Of a stretch of DNA of 64,000 nt, positions 53,411-64,000 are shown piece after piece. The notes under the pieces were generated by a model, which saw nothing but the letters and a program-made list of their open reading frames with translations, had not been told where the DNA came from and did not search any database. Numbering within the stretch: the stretch's first letter is position 1; each line of letters opens with the position of its first letter. The position numbers and the translations under genes are program-made. Location: contig NC_080057.1 in assembly GCF_026212465.1 (NCBI RefSeq), forward strand, positions 21,381,147 to 21,445,146, written 5' to 3'. This stretch comes from Amaranthus tricolor (Eukaryota; Streptophyta; Magnoliopsida; Caryophyllales; Amaranthaceae).

Positions 53411-54910
53411 GTGTGTGTTTTATATACTATTTTCTACCGTGCCCCCATTGCATTTTCATAGCATTTCTCGTGTATTTTGGTCAATTTTCTATTGGTTTTT
53501 ATGCTTGGTTGGAGTGTTTGTTTCCTATCTATTTTGTAGGTGCAAAGCTCTAATTATGCTAGGATTCGACTCTTGGAGCGAGATTTGCAAGTTGGAAGGT
53601 CATAAGCTACTCAAAGGGTCATTTTTGTGCTGACCAGGTCTCATACCTGGGTGGGTTTCCACATACCCGGCCGGGTGAGCCTCTCATACCCGGGTGGGTT
53701 TCCACATACCCGACCGGGTTGGCACTTGGCACTTAGAAGAATTTGAAGATGCCATTTGGAAGAAAAAAATGCCACTCGCACCCGGGTGGGTTTCCACATA
53801 CTCGGCCGGGTGAGCCTCTCATACTCGGGTGGGTTTCCACATACCCGCCCAGGCTTCCATTGAAGATCAAAATGCTCTGCTGCGTACCTGGGCGAGTTTC
53901 CTCTTACCCGACCGGGTTTACTCTTGAACTTAGAAAATTTTTGGTCTTGAAGATTTAGTTATGCTTCGCACTCGGCCGGGTATTATTTTTGAGACAGTTT
54001 TTTTTTCTCTTTTTAGGGGTCTCTTTTTGGTCTTGAACTTAGTAACTTCCCATGTCCTCCGATCTCTTTTTAGGGGATATAAATAGCTTTTGAGGGGAAT
54101 TTTTGAGACAGTTTTTTTTTCTCTGTTTTTGAGGGTTTGGTATTGAAGGGATTTCTCATATTACTTGCCTTGGGGGATTGTTAATCAACACTTCGACATT
54201 GTAATTTAAATTATATTGAAGGTATTAGTTTCAATTCTAATTTCTTGTTCTTGTTTATTATTGTTATCTTTGAATGCTTGTTTCCCCATTAAATTTGAAT
54301 TTGATTTTCTCCATGAATTTCGTTGTTGAATCTCTTGTTAGTTTTAATATGCTTAGTGAGTAGTTTTATTTCTAGGGTATGGTGAAACTATGCAAAAGGT
54401 CATGATTCTTGTTTGATTTTAGGATTTAAATTTGGTTTGTCTAGGCGATTCAATTGATGGGTTTTAGATTGATTGCATGTTTGGCCAATTTGCAAGTTTT
54501 ATTCGCTCAATTCTATAAGCGAGAGTTGCGAGTTTGAGTGAACGATTTCCTTCTTTGAACAATTAAGCTTTAATCGCGATAGCTTGTTTTATTGTTTGAT
54601 TGTCGAATTTGTTTGCGAGAGCAACATCTTCCTTCGCCTATATTCATTCCTATCCTAATTGTTGTTCATGAATCATGATCGATGCATAGTGAATCCTTTT
54701 AGCCCTAGGTTTTTAATTATTGAATTCTATTCATCCCTTGTTTTTGCGTTCTACTTAGATAAACAAAAATTCAACTTTTGATCGTTAGTAATAGTGAACT
54801 TGGTTCAATTTGTGACTTTATTTGTCCTTCCACATTAGTTCGACCCTACTTTCCCAACTATACTAGTTAGGTGAAATAGGAATTATTTTTGGTAGTAAAA
54901 CGACATATCA
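53411..54910 (+). repeat. 5' LTR of an Athila-type gypsy element
   Basis: The LTR ends ACATATCA five bases before a tRNA-Asp primer site. The left end near 53411 is approximate. It includes 'gtgcccccattgcattttc', 'gtaggtgcaaag' (about 53537) and a GC-rich minisatellite (53644-53930). Length of about 1.5 kb suits Athila. Confidence 0.65.
53644..53930. repeat. 43-bp minisatellite in the Athila LTR
   Basis: Units built on '(t/c)acc(c/t)gggtgggtttccacat' and 'acccg(g/a)ccgggt' begin at 53644 and 53687, then 53779 and 53822, with a diverged copy at 53886. Two pairs of 43-bp units are separated by a spacer containing 'ggcacttggcac'. Confidence 0.85.
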
Positions 54911-54915
54911 AAATT

Positions 54916-54933
54916 TGGCGCTATTGCCGGGGA
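54916..54933 (+). other. tRNA-Asp primer binding site
   Basis: TGGCGCTATTGCCGGGGA differs in two positions from TGGCGCCGTTGCCGGGGA, the site used by Athila/Tat elements. Confidence 0.85.
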
Positions 54934-55037
54934 AGGGCAACAGTTTTACTTTTTGAATTTAGCGTTTGCTTTTGCTAATCCACTCGAGGAATAACTGTTC
55001 TTCGAGCGTATTTACGTTTGTTCAAGTGTTTTTGTGC

Positions 55038-58000
55038 ATGACCAGGAGTACCGACAAGCAACCTTTGCTTTTTGATCCTGAGGTTGAGGCAACTGCTTGT
55101 AGAACACACGCAAGTGGGAAGAAAAGGAGGGCGGAGGCTCGTAAACAAGCTAAACAGGCCTCTCAATCTCTTGACATGGCAGCTCAGGCTCCCGAGAGAA
55201 CTCTTAGGCAGTCTACACAGCCCAAGGCTAGCAATGTTACCGCGGGGATTAAGATGCCGACTACTAATGCTGGAAACTTTGACATCAAATCCCATGTTAT
55301 GAATATGATCACGGGAAATCAGTTCTATGGTCTTGACAATGAAGAACCCGTTGATCATCTGCAGAAATTCCTTCAAGCATGTTCTTTACAAAAGATTACT
55401 GGGATGACTGACAACGAGCTCTACTTGTACCTCTTTCGTTTCTCTTTGACAGGCAAGGCTCAACGTTGGTATAACTCTCTTCCCAACACCATTACTACTT
55501 GGGCGCAATTGTCTGATGCTTTCCTAGTGAAGTATTATCCCGGTTATAAGACTCATGACTACAGAGTTAAGCTCTATAGTTTCTCACAAGATGCGGGGGA
55601 GACTTTTCATGATGCGTGGGAGAGATTCAAAGATTACCAATATATGTGCCCTCATCACGGTATTGAGAAGGAATTTCTTATGCAATCTTTTTATAATGGT
55701 CTTGATAATGAGACTAAGAGGATGGTAGATGGTGCGGCTGGCGGCTCTTTCAAGAACAAACAAACTTCTGAGGCTATTTCACTCTTGGATACTCTTGCTG
55801 AAAATCAATGGAATAGCTCTTCTAGGCGCGCAGCTCAAGCACCAAGGAAGGGGAAGCATGAAGTTGAAACTTATTCCCTTCTATCATCACAAATCTCAGC
55901 TTTGAATGCGAAAATTGATGGGATGCGCATGAGTGCTAATACATCTATGCCAGTCAATGCTATGGCTACCTCTAGCCAAGGTGGAGTTGCTTGTGATTAT
56001 TGCGGTGTGCATGGTATTTCTCTAATGGAGTGTTATGTTAATCCTAATGGAGCTATGGGAGTACCAGAGCAAGTCAATGCTTTTCAAGCTCGTCCTCCTT
56101 TCAACAACAATAGCTACTATCCTGGAATTCGGAATCATCCTAACTTGTCATATCGCAGCAACAATGTGTTAAATCCTCAACAGCAAAACTTTCCACCACA
56201 GGCACCACAACAACAATATGGGCAACATCAGCAATATCAGCCCAATCAAGGACCACCCGGTTTCCAAAGGCCTCTTCAAGGCCATCAACAGCAGCAATTT
56301 CAAAACCAACAACCCCAATCCGAATTGGGGGAGTTGAAAACCATGATGGCTCAAATGGCCAAACAGGTTGAGCAACTCGGTACTCACAATAAAATGCTTG
56401 AAACTCAAGTCGCTCAATTAGCTGCATCTAGCTCCTCTAGACAAGCAGGAGCATTGCCCGGCCAACCTACTCAACCACATGGCAAGGAGACCGCTAATCC
56501 AATCACTACAAGGAGCGGGTTGAGTTATGATGAGCCACCCATGCCTCACAATGGAGAGTCAAATTCGAAAGATGTGGGCATTTCTGAAGCAATTACTGAT
56601 GAAGCATCTTCTGAGGCAGTGCACGAGAAGGAGAAAGCGAAAGAAGAGGCATTGCAAGTGCCTCCCATCACACTTCCTTTTCCCAACCGCCAAGTGAAGA
56701 GCAAGCTTGACAAGCAGTTCGGTAAGTTCTTAGAGGTGGTTAAGAATTTGCAGGTAACAGTTCCTTTTACTAAATTAATCACACAAGTGCCTGCTTATGC
56801 TAAATTCATGAAGGACATATTGACTAGGAAAAGAGCTTTTAGTGAGGTGGAAACAGTTGCTTTTACTGAACGATGTAGTGCTTTGCTACAAAATAAATCC
56901 CCTCCAAAACTGAAAGATCCTGGTAGTTTCTCCATCCCTTGTCACATTGGAAAACTATTTATTGATAAAGCTTTATGTGATTTAGGAGCTAGTGTCAATG
57001 TAATGCCTTTTTCTGTCTGTTCTAAATTGAAAATGGGAGATCTAAAAGTTACTAATATTACTTTACAAATGGCTGACCGTTCTCTTAAATATCCTTTGGG
57101 TATTTTGGAGGACGTCCCTGTTAGGATAGGTAAGTTTTATATCCCTGTTAATTTTGTTGTTCTTGATATGGAGGAAGATCAACAAATTCCTATTATCTTA
57201 GGAAGACCTTTCCTTCATACGGCAGGAGCAGTAATTGATGTGAAAAATGGTAGACTTACACTTTCTGTGGGGGATGACAATGTAACTTTCAACTTGAGCA
57301 ATGCTTTGAAAGGTCCCATGCTTGAGGAAAAATGCTATGTTATTGATGTAGTTGATGTGAATTGTCATGATAACTTGCCCGTAACTCTTATGAAAGATCC
57401 TTTGGAGGCCATTTTTTGTCTTGAATCTTCTACAGGTGATGCTAGCATTTGGAAGACTGAAATTGATGCTATTGAACAAGCTCTTTGTAATGAAGAGCTT
57501 AGTCACAGCAAGAGCAAGAGAGTGCAGAGGTTAGTTCGGCCTATATGCAAAGTTGAGGTAAAGAACCCCGAACTAAAACCTCTCCCTTCCCATCTTAAGT
57601 ATGTTTTTCTTGATGAGCAAGAGCTCCATCCTGTTATCGTTAGCACTACACTCAATGATGCCCAACTTTCCCAACTTTTGGATGTTCTGAAAACTCATAA
57701 GAAGGCCATTGGGTATAGTGTTTATGATTTGAAAGGTATTAGTCCCGACATTTGCATGCATAGGATTCATTTGGAAGAAGTTCACAAGCCTTGTATTCAA
57801 CCACAAAGGCGCTTAAACCCTAACATGCAAGAAGTCGTGAAAAGTGAGGTTTTGAAACTACTTGACGCAGGCATTATTTTTCCTATTACTGCATCTAAGT
57901 GGATAAGTCCTGTGCAAGTGGTTCCAAAAAAAGGTGGGATGACTGTTGTTAAGAATGATAAAAATGAATTAATTCCCACTAGAATTGTCACTAGTTGGCG

Positions 58001-59150
58001 CATGTGCATTGATTACAGGAGACTGAATCTAGCTACTCATAAGGATCATTTCCCTCTCCCCTTCATTGATCAAATGCTTGAAAGGTTAGCTTGTCATAAA
58101 TATTTTTGTTATTTGGATGGTTATTCTGGATTCTTCCAAATTCCCATTCATCCTGATGACCAAGAGAAGACAACATTCACTTGTCCTTATGGTACTTTTG
58201 CATATCGTAGAATGCCATTTAGGTTATGTAATGCACCAGCTACATTTCAGCGTTGCATGATGAGCATTTTTTCTTATTTCATAGAGTCTATCATGGAAGT
58301 CTTTATGGATGACTTTAGTGTGTATGGTTTTTCTTTTGATTCTTGTTTGGCTAATCTCACTAAAGTTTTGAAAAGATGTGAAGAATGTAATTTGGTTTTA
58401 AATTGGGAAAAGTGTCACTTTATGGTGACTGAGGGTGTGGTTCTTGGCCACATTATTTCTGATAAGGGCATACAGGTAGATCGAGCCAAGGTACAAGTGA
58501 TTGAGCAATTACCACCACCAGTTAATGTGAAAGGGGTAAGGAGCTTTCTTGGTCATGCGGGGTTTTACCGCCGCTTTATTCAAGATTTTTCTAAAATTGC
58601 TAAACTACTAACCCAACTTCTTCTTAAAGATGCGCCTTTTGAATTTACTGAGGAGTGTGTTGAGTCTTTTAATAGGATAAAGCAAGCTCTCATTACCGCA
58701 CCCATCATTCGCCCTCCCGATTGGGAACTCCCATTCGAGATTATGTGCGATACAAGTGATTTTGCGGTTGGAGCTGTGCTCGGTCAAAGAAAGGACAAGG
58801 TCTTGCATGCCATTTATTATGCTAGCAAGACTTTGGATGAGGCTCAGGTCAACTACGCCACCACAGAGAAGGAACTTTTAGCTGTTATTTATGCCTTAGA
58901 AAAATTTAGATCATATCTTCTTGGTTCCAAGGTTATTGTGTATACTGACCATGCAGCTTTAAAGTACCTTCTTGCTAAGAAGGAAGCCAAACCAAGGCTT
59001 ATTAGGTGGATTCTCTTACTTCAGGAGTTCGATATTGAGATTCGTGATAAGAAAGGAGCAGAGAATGTAGTTGCAGACCACTTGTCTAGAATCAGGTATG
59101 ATGATGGTAAGATCTCCTCCTCTATTGATGATTCATTTCCCGATGATTAG
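55038..59150 (+). CDS. Athila-type gypsy gag-protease-RT-RNase H polyprotein (1370 codons)
   Basis: The ATG at 55038 (MTRSTDKQPLLFDPEVEATA) is preferred to the earlier TTG. The gag domain follows (NEEPVDHLQKFLQACSLQKI; LTGKAQRWYNSLPNTITTWA; ESF-like FHDAWERFKDYQYMCPHHGI), then a Gln/Pro-rich linker. Protease is CDLGASVNVMP (Asp near residue 648). RT has WRMCIDYRRLN, MPFRLCNAPATFQRCM (usually MPFGLCNAP) and the FMDD box (FMDDFSVYG, residues 1089-1092). RNase H is CDTSDFAVGAVLGQ (about 1238), YATTEKELLAVIYA and YTDHAALKYL. The frame ends at a TAG (59148-59150) after SFPDD where pol should continue into integrase; translation in the same frame past the TAG resumes LFAVTSQGPWFADYANYVVG. Recently active-looking but broken. 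Confidence 0.93.
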   Translation: MTRSTDKQPLLFDPEVEATACRTHASGKKRRAEARKQAKQASQSLDMAAQAPERTLRQSTQPKASNVTAGIKMPTTNAGNFDIKSHVMNMITGNQFYGLDNEEPVDHLQKFLQACSLQKITGMTDNELYLYLFRFSLTGKAQRWYNSLPNTITTWAQLSDAFLVKYYPGYKTHDYRVKLYSFSQDAGETFHDAWERFKDYQYMCPHHGIEKEFLMQSFYNGLDNETKRMVDGAAGGSFKNKQTSEAISLLDTLAENQWNSSSRRAAQAPRKGKHEVETYSLLSSQISALNAKIDGMRMSANTSMPVNAMATSSQGGVACDYCGVHGISLMECYVNPNGAMGVPEQVNAFQARPPFNNNSYYPGIRNHPNLSYRSNNVLNPQQQNFPPQAPQQQYGQHQQYQPNQGPPGFQRPLQGHQQQQFQNQQPQSELGELKTMMAQMAKQVEQLGTHNKMLETQVAQLAASSSSRQAGALPGQPTQPHGKETANPITTRSGLSYDEPPMPHNGESNSKDVGISEAITDEASSEAVHEKEKAKEEALQVPPITLPFPNRQVKSKLDKQFGKFLEVVKNLQVTVPFTKLITQVPAYAKFMKDILTRKRAFSEVETVAFTERCSALLQNKSPPKLKDPGSFSIPCHIGKLFIDKALCDLGASVNVMPFSVCSKLKMGDLKVTNITLQMADRSLKYPLGILEDVPVRIGKFYIPVNFVVLDMEEDQQIPIILGRPFLHTAGAVIDVKNGRLTLSVGDDNVTFNLSNALKGPMLEEKCYVIDVVDVNCHDNLPVTLMKDPLEAIFCLESSTGDASIWKTEIDAIEQALCNEELSHSKSKRVQRLVRPICKVEVKNPELKPLPSHLKYVFLDEQELHPVIVSTTLNDAQLSQLLDVLKTHKKAIGYSVYDLKGISPDICMHRIHLEEVHKPCIQPQRRLNPNMQEVVKSEVLKLLDAGIIFPITASKWISPVQVVPKKGGMTVVKNDKNELIPTRIVTSWRMCIDYRRLNLATHKDHFPLPFIDQMLERLACHKYFCYLDGYSGFFQIPIHPDDQEKTTFTCPYGTFAYRRMPFRLCNAPATFQRCMMSIFSYFIESIMEVFMDDFSVYGFSFDSCLANLTKVLKRCEECNLVLNWEKCHFMVTEGVVLGHIISDKGIQVDRAKVQVIEQLPPPVNVKGVRSFLGHAGFYRRFIQDFSKIAKLLTQLLLKDAPFEFTEECVESFNRIKQALITAPIIRPPDWELPFEIMCDTSDFAVGAVLGQRKDKVLHAIYYASKTLDEAQVNYATTEKELLAVIYALEKFRSYLLGSKVIVYTDHAALKYLLAKKEAKPRLIRWILLLQEFDIEIRDKKGAENVVADHLSRIRYDDGKISSSIDDSFPDD

Positions 59151-59625
59151 TTGTTTGCAGTCACATCACAAGGTCCGTGGTTTGCGGATTATGCTAACTA
59201 TGTGGTAGGCGGCATTTTGCCTCCTGATTTATCCTACCAACAAAAGAAAAGGTTCTTGCATGATGTTAGATATTATTTTTGGGATGATCCTTTTCTTTTC
59301 CGTGAGTGTGCAGATGAACTTTATCGCAGGTGCATTCCTGAGTGGGAGGTCCATGGGATCCTCCAGCGCTGCCACAGCTCACTCTATGGGGGACATCATG
59401 GGCCAGATAAAACCGTTCGCAAGCTGAATGAGTCTCAAGGATGCTCAGTCCTTTGTGATGTCATGTGATTCTTGCCAGAGGACCGGCAATATTTCGAGGC
59501 GGCATGAGATGCCCCAAACTAGTATTCTTGAGGTTGAAATTTTTTACGTTTGGGGTGTCGATTATATGGGACCTTTCCCATCTTCTAATGGGAATTGCTA
59601 CATTTTATCAATTATATACATATCA
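59151..59625 (+). pseudogene. Athila integrase remnant
   Basis: In frame after the TAG: FAVTSQGPWFADYANYVVGG, YYFWDDPFLFRECADELYRR and HSSLYGGHHGPDKTVRKL. Then a small deletion or frameshift near 59425 moves reading to another frame ([37 protein letters not shown]). HHCC and the first catalytic Asp are seen; the rest of the core is gone, cut near 59610. Confidence 0.85.
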
Positions 59626-59737
59626 AAAATATAGTTACGATTTCTTAAATAAAGAGGTTCGAAAAAATGATTATTCTATTAAAATGTGTGAGGCCGCGAA
59701 GGTGAGTCTCTTAGTTGGGTCTTGCAAGAAATGAATC
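59626..59737. other. Junction between Athila and the next LTR-like unit
   Basis: Unassigned sequence. 'atgaatc' at 59731-59737 recurs directly after the unit's end (62700-62706) and may be a target duplication. Confidence 0.35.
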
Positions 59738-59753
59738 GAGATAAAAATAAATA

Positions 59754-59832
<79 letters not shown>

Positions 59833-62699
59833 GCAATAACGAGTATAAAACCTGTGAAAACCCTAAATGCTCAAGCAAGAGCCGTCACCCTCCTTCTCCT
59901 CCTTCTCCTTCTTTCTCCCTTCTCCTCTGCGCTGCTTCTTCCTTCCCCACCCAGCTGCGCCTTCTTCTTTCTCCAACCAGTAGCACCTCCTCACTTCCCC
60001 AACCAGCAGCAGCCACCCTCATTTCTCGGAACCAGCAGCAGCTGCCCTCGTTTCTCCTCGCAAGCAGCAGTAGCCGCCTCGTTTCCCTCGCAAGCAGCAG
60101 CAAGGGCTGCGTTTTCTTCCCCAAACAGTAGCGGCCAGCATCTAGGCCACCACCTGCTCCGCGTCTGCTGTAGCCACAACCGCCAGCCTACTCCTCCTCT
60201 TCTGCTGTGAAGGTTGCCGCCTCCAGCAGCCACGGTCCAGCCGCGTGGTGTCAACCATATAATCTTCACTCCTTTTCTAATTACCCCATTGTAAGCCTCT
60301 CAAGTTTACTCTAAGTAATTTTTCCTAGTATCTAATTAAAATTTTACTAAGTTCATATGTTTGGTCATTGGTGTTAATTTTGTATGATTGTCATTGAATC
60401 TTGTTATGGGTAAGAATTTGATTGATGATTTGAATGTACTTATGAATTGGGTTTTTGAAATATGGATGAAAGGTGTTGAACTTTGTATTATTTTCATTGA
60501 ATCTTTTATGAGTAAGAGTGTGTTTGATGAATTTAATACATTTATGATTTAGAGTTTGAAGTATGAATGAAAATAATAGTTGTGTGCTATTTTGATGGTG
60601 TCTTAGTACTTGAGTAACATTATTTGTGTTGAATGTGGGAGTTTTGTTGGGCATGGTAGTCTTAATTGGCCTTGTTGAAGTAAAAGAAATTATTAACGTT
60701 GATTACAAGTGCCCTCGTTAGATTATCGAAGTATAATTAAATGATATTAGTAAGGCTATGAACATAGTGTCAACTGTTGCGAATTATTAAAGTCACTTGT
60801 TATGATGTCTTGATTTTAGTTCTTTCTAACCTTAGAGAATATAATGAATAATACTGTGATATGATAACTTTAAGATTCGTCCTCGTCGTCATATTAGCAC
60901 TACATCAACATTAAGTGTGAATCGTCGCCTTATATTAAGATGATGTGAACCGTTATAACTCAAAGTTAGTTGGCGTAATGAAACAATCGACATAATCCTT
61001 TTATTCTTTATCGATGGAAAAACTTGTGTTATTGTTGAATTGACGATTATGCTTGGTGTTGAATGAGATGCGTACGTGCTAGAAGTAATTGAAAACTTGT
61101 CGTGAATAGATGATAGTGGTTACTCTGGTTTCTAGCTGGTATGACAAAGTAGTTAAGAGAATTTATAAGTTCTATTCCTAACTTGTATAGGTTCCCAGTT
61201 TATAAGAGGAAAGTAGACCCTTAGTTGGGTGATTTTTGTAACTTATGGTCGTGCAGTGACGCTTGCAGGTACGTACACGCAGTAATTTATTATCATGTTT
61301 ATCGTTACAAAGTATTATCAATATTTCATGATTATATACATCGTATTAGAATTATAGAGCGCCAGAAAGTAAACTATGCTAGCGTTGCGTATAGTCATAA
61401 TAGTGATATAGGCAAGTAAAATGAAAACATTAGGAGACTATGAGAACAAATTTCTAAATAGTAGAGAACGCACCATGGTTGTGTGTGGTATCGAAGTGAT
61501 TTCCTACTTATTGAGCCTTGATGTATGATTAGTTGGCGTGACTCAACTGGATTATGTCTGGTTGATTTAATAGTCCCCTAGGTGAGGTTCGACGGGACCA
61601 CCGTAAGGGGGGTATGAGCATGCTTGGGTCACTGGGCGCCGGATGGCCGATACCGCCGCTTGACCGAGGCGATACCATGCGAACCTTGCAAACCCCAATA
61701 TGGTGGCCTCTTCACTGGTTTAGTACCCCAGTGTGTTAGTTTTTCCCGAAGGTAGGACCCGAGAGGGTCAGCTGGAGGGGGCATGAGCTCATACTTTGCT
61801 ATGGGCGCCGGATGGCCGATAACGCCCTTGGCCGTGTCACTATGCCATGAATAGAGAAAGAATCCACTAACTTTGAATATACTCGAGAGAATAGTAGTTT
61901 GAAAGAAGTATGAGTAAATAGAGGTGTTTAGACAAGTGAGTAGACCCGCTATTGCCATACTATATCGTTGTCTATAGTTTTGTTCAATGACTCAATTGTT
62001 ATAAGTTCATTAATTACTGACGTGTATGTGTTTGTTGTTGTTGCTCATGACTCTCTATGATGTTCCAACTATGACACATCTGACTATGGTCATTATGTTG
62101 AGCAGCATGAGGATTATAGCTTGACATGACAGGTATAGGAGCTTCTTTGCTTTGCATCGGGGAAAGAGCGGAGTACGGTCGTAACGATTGTGTACAAATT
62201 GTGTAATGCTTGTAGCTTCTATATTACTTATAAAGTTCTCCTTTGGGATTGTATAATTTCTTTTGTATGGGGCCATGTGACTCCTTGTATGATCCATAAT
62301 TCCGCTGCGTAGTTTTTGGATGTATAATAGTGGGAATACTCCTTTGGTATCCGTCAGATCGATGCGTTAACACTGGAACCACAATCCTCATTAGAGTTGA
62401 TGATTTGAGAAGCCGACGATGATTCTTTCCGTCGTGACGTATTCTTGAGGGCATTAAAAGACTTAGATTATTTTAAGTTATGTTATCCATATATATATTC
62501 TTGTCACATTCTCAGTTTCAGCAGAGATGTTGTCGAAATTTCCACTCAATCACCTTTTTAATTAATCTTTAGCGTTTATTGTAATTAATTATTTATTTAT
62601 TTTTTTTTTCCTTTTTCTTTTTATGTAACACCCGAATTTTCCCCCTTCCTTCATGATTTTTGGTTTCGTGTAAGGGGCTGAAAATTCAGGAGTGTTACA
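59738..62699 (+). mobile_element. Gypsy-family LTR-like unit, plus orientation, about 3 kb
   Basis: It begins with a (AAT)n tract (59755-59834), then a TATA box (gagtataaaacc, 59843) and a C-rich leader with 'gcagcagc' repeats (59870-60260). It ends CAGGAGTGTTACA at 62699. The last 76 bp (62624-62699) form an imperfect palindrome starting TGTAACACCCG. A GC-rich block with the motif 'gggcgccggatggccgata' at about 61638 and 61803 matches 5900-6230 in reverse. No primer site or gag follows the end, so I read it as a solo LTR (or LARD). The left boundary is uncertain. Confidence 0.55.
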
Positions 62700-63389
62700 A
62701 TGAATCATAGAGTTTATTTATTTTATTTTGTATATCCAAGCTAACAAATGTTTCTCCAATCTTGTAACTTTTCCTAGTGCTTGCAATCGTTGTGTTTTAA
62801 ATTTTTTTATTATTAATTTTTACGTTTCATTATTCTTAACATTTTGTGAGAGAAATATTATAATAGGAAAAGTTCATTAAACAACTTTTAAAATTTATTT
62901 GGAATAAATATTGAACCTCTTACTATCTCGTCTGTGTGCTTTATTAGTTATACGGTATTCCCTGTTTAAAACTCCTAGCACAATCCTACGTAATTACGTG
63001 AAACAAAAAAAACTAACATAATTAGACACATTTCTACCAATTCAATTTTGCCTATCGTTTTTAATTTTTCAAGTTTCGTTTTAGGGTGTTTGGTGATTAA
63101 CTTTTTGTTGGCTTTTGGTGTTTGATTTTTTGAATGGTTAAATTGTCATAAAAACATTTGTTAAATAGCTTTTAAGTCAGCTAAAAAGTTAGCTTTTAAG
63201 CCAAAATCATTGACTTTTGTTTTTTAGCCTATATTTTTTTAACAAACAGCCAACAATTAACAATTAATATTTATCTAACATCTTAACATCTCCTGTCACA
63301 ATTCACAAATCCTAAAAGTAGTTAAACGTATGAGATGGAGGGATTATGTGTGTTTTACAGAAGAAACTAATGAATTTATTATGTAAATT
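62700..63389. other. Spacer between retroelements
   Basis: AT-rich, no gene. 63080-63260 contains inverted short motifs ('agcttttaagtcagctaaaa', 'agttagcttttaagccaaaa') resembling a MITE remnant, without defined ends. Confidence 0.35.
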
Positions 63390-64000
63390 GTTGTACGATA
63401 GCGGAAGCAAAGGTCGAAAACAATAACGAAAACAATAAAGATTCAAACAAACAATAAAGAAAATTACACCGAGAAATTTAACGTAGTTCACTATCAATGT
63501 GATAGCTACATCCACCGGTACCGAGAATAAACTTTTCACTATAAACTGGGAGATTATAAGATGAACGAGAAACCACAATAATGGCTCTCCATGTTTTTTC
63601 TCTCTTCGTTTTCCTCACTTTGTGTTGCATTGCATCACCTAATTCTAATTACATGGGAGATTTATATATTACATCTCATAATAAGAAGAAAATAGGGTTA
63701 ACTTATCAAAGTAACCGTCCAAAAACAAGTATAACCGTCAAAAGAACTTGGAAAAATTAAATCCCGCTCAAACCACACTGCTTCGCGCCCCTCGGCTTTG
63801 CGGCATGTGCACTACTCTCTACCTAAAACAGAAGCTTCTCTGCGCTTCGCGTAATACTCCGAACCCCGTGCATTCGTGCCCCGCGTAGATCTCCACACCC
63901 CGCGGATCTAGCCTTTTAAGCCCACACTTGATTCATCTTAAACCGATCTTAGACTCGGTTCGAATCAAAAAAATCCCAACGTAAATATTCAGTTCATACT
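63390..64000 (-). repeat. Copia LTR running off the right edge
   Basis: On the minus strand it ends ...CGCTATCGTACAACA (plus strand TGTTGTACG at 63390). Characteristic U5 text lies upstream: 'accggtggatgtagctatca', 'gtgaactacgttaaatttct', and 'ttgcttccgctatcg'. This is the copia R/U5 pattern. No primer site follows its end, so it is a 3' LTR or solo LTR; the element body, if present, lies beyond 64000. Confidence 0.7.

Noticed and set aside
53743..53958. 71-aa ORF with His/Pro/Gly-rich repeats
   Set aside because: Encoded by the CCGGGT minisatellite of the Athila LTR.
59854..60210. 118-aa plus-strand ORF, Leu/Ser/Pro/Ala-rich
   Set aside because: Lies in the C-rich leader of an LTR-like unit, built on ctt/cag-type repeats; no domain, and the composition explains the open frame.

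Overview
This is a plant nuclear genomic window, AT-rich and intron-bearing, and about two thirds of it is transposable-element (TE) sequence. The coatomer gene, the RPS2/At4g27220-style NBS-LRR proteins, Cassandra, Athila, copia and Stowaway elements place it in a dicot. The protein wording of the NB-ARC genes and of the MURA-like ORF suggests Caryophyllales (an Amaranthaceae such as spinach or beet), but that is inference only.

Layout. 1-6.8 kb: nested retrotransposons. A copia element runs off the left edge with an open gag-pol frame and a 217-bp LTR. Next come a broken Ty3/gypsy gag and a gypsy-type LTR-like unit starting TGTAACACC. 6.8-19.3 kb: three minus-strand NB-ARC genes without LRRs (6847-7938, 11103-12317, 17769-19241), two of them with an N-terminal hydrophobic anchor. 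They are separated by Stowaway MITEs, a hAT element inserted in one of these, LTR fragments and SINE-like copies. 20.6-22.1 kb: a foldback element split by a gypsy solo LTR with a 5-bp duplication. 22.6-26.5 kb: the most unusual object, a complete Mutator-like element with a perfect 9-bp target duplication. It carries a MURA N-terminal/CCHC protein and a plant mobile domain (PMD) gene, but no transposase catalytic domain, and its ends hold a 44-bp-period array of palindromes. A small MITE with the same kind of palindromes lies at 27.1-27.5 kb. 28-32 kb: a Cassandra solo LTR carrying a 5S rRNA-like domain, a decayed copia 3' end, a CACTA end and a FAR1/MULE pseudogene.

33.7-36.1 kb holds a full-length plus-strand NBS-LRR gene. 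36.8-39.9 kb is a PIF/Harbinger element with TTA duplications, an open Myb/SANT-like gene and a gutted transposase. 42.6-47.6 kb is the one clear housekeeping gene, coatomer subunit beta (beta-COP; 4 coding exons, 949 codons), with a Stowaway MITE in its first coding intron. 48.2-51.7 kb is a mariner-like element whose DD39D transposase has lost the first catalytic Asp and which carries an extra unrecognised ORF. 52-59.6 kb holds a MURA pseudogene and an Athila-type gypsy element with long LTR, tRNA-Asp primer site and a 1370-codon gag-pro-RT-RNaseH frame. 59.7-62.7 kb is a second copy of the gypsy LTR-like unit seen at 4.8 kb, inverted. A copia LTR runs off the right edge.

Host functions present are intracellular immune receptors (four NB-ARC genes) and COPI vesicle coat (beta-COP). 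Everything else is TE-derived. All calls come from reading the sequence; no database search was made.
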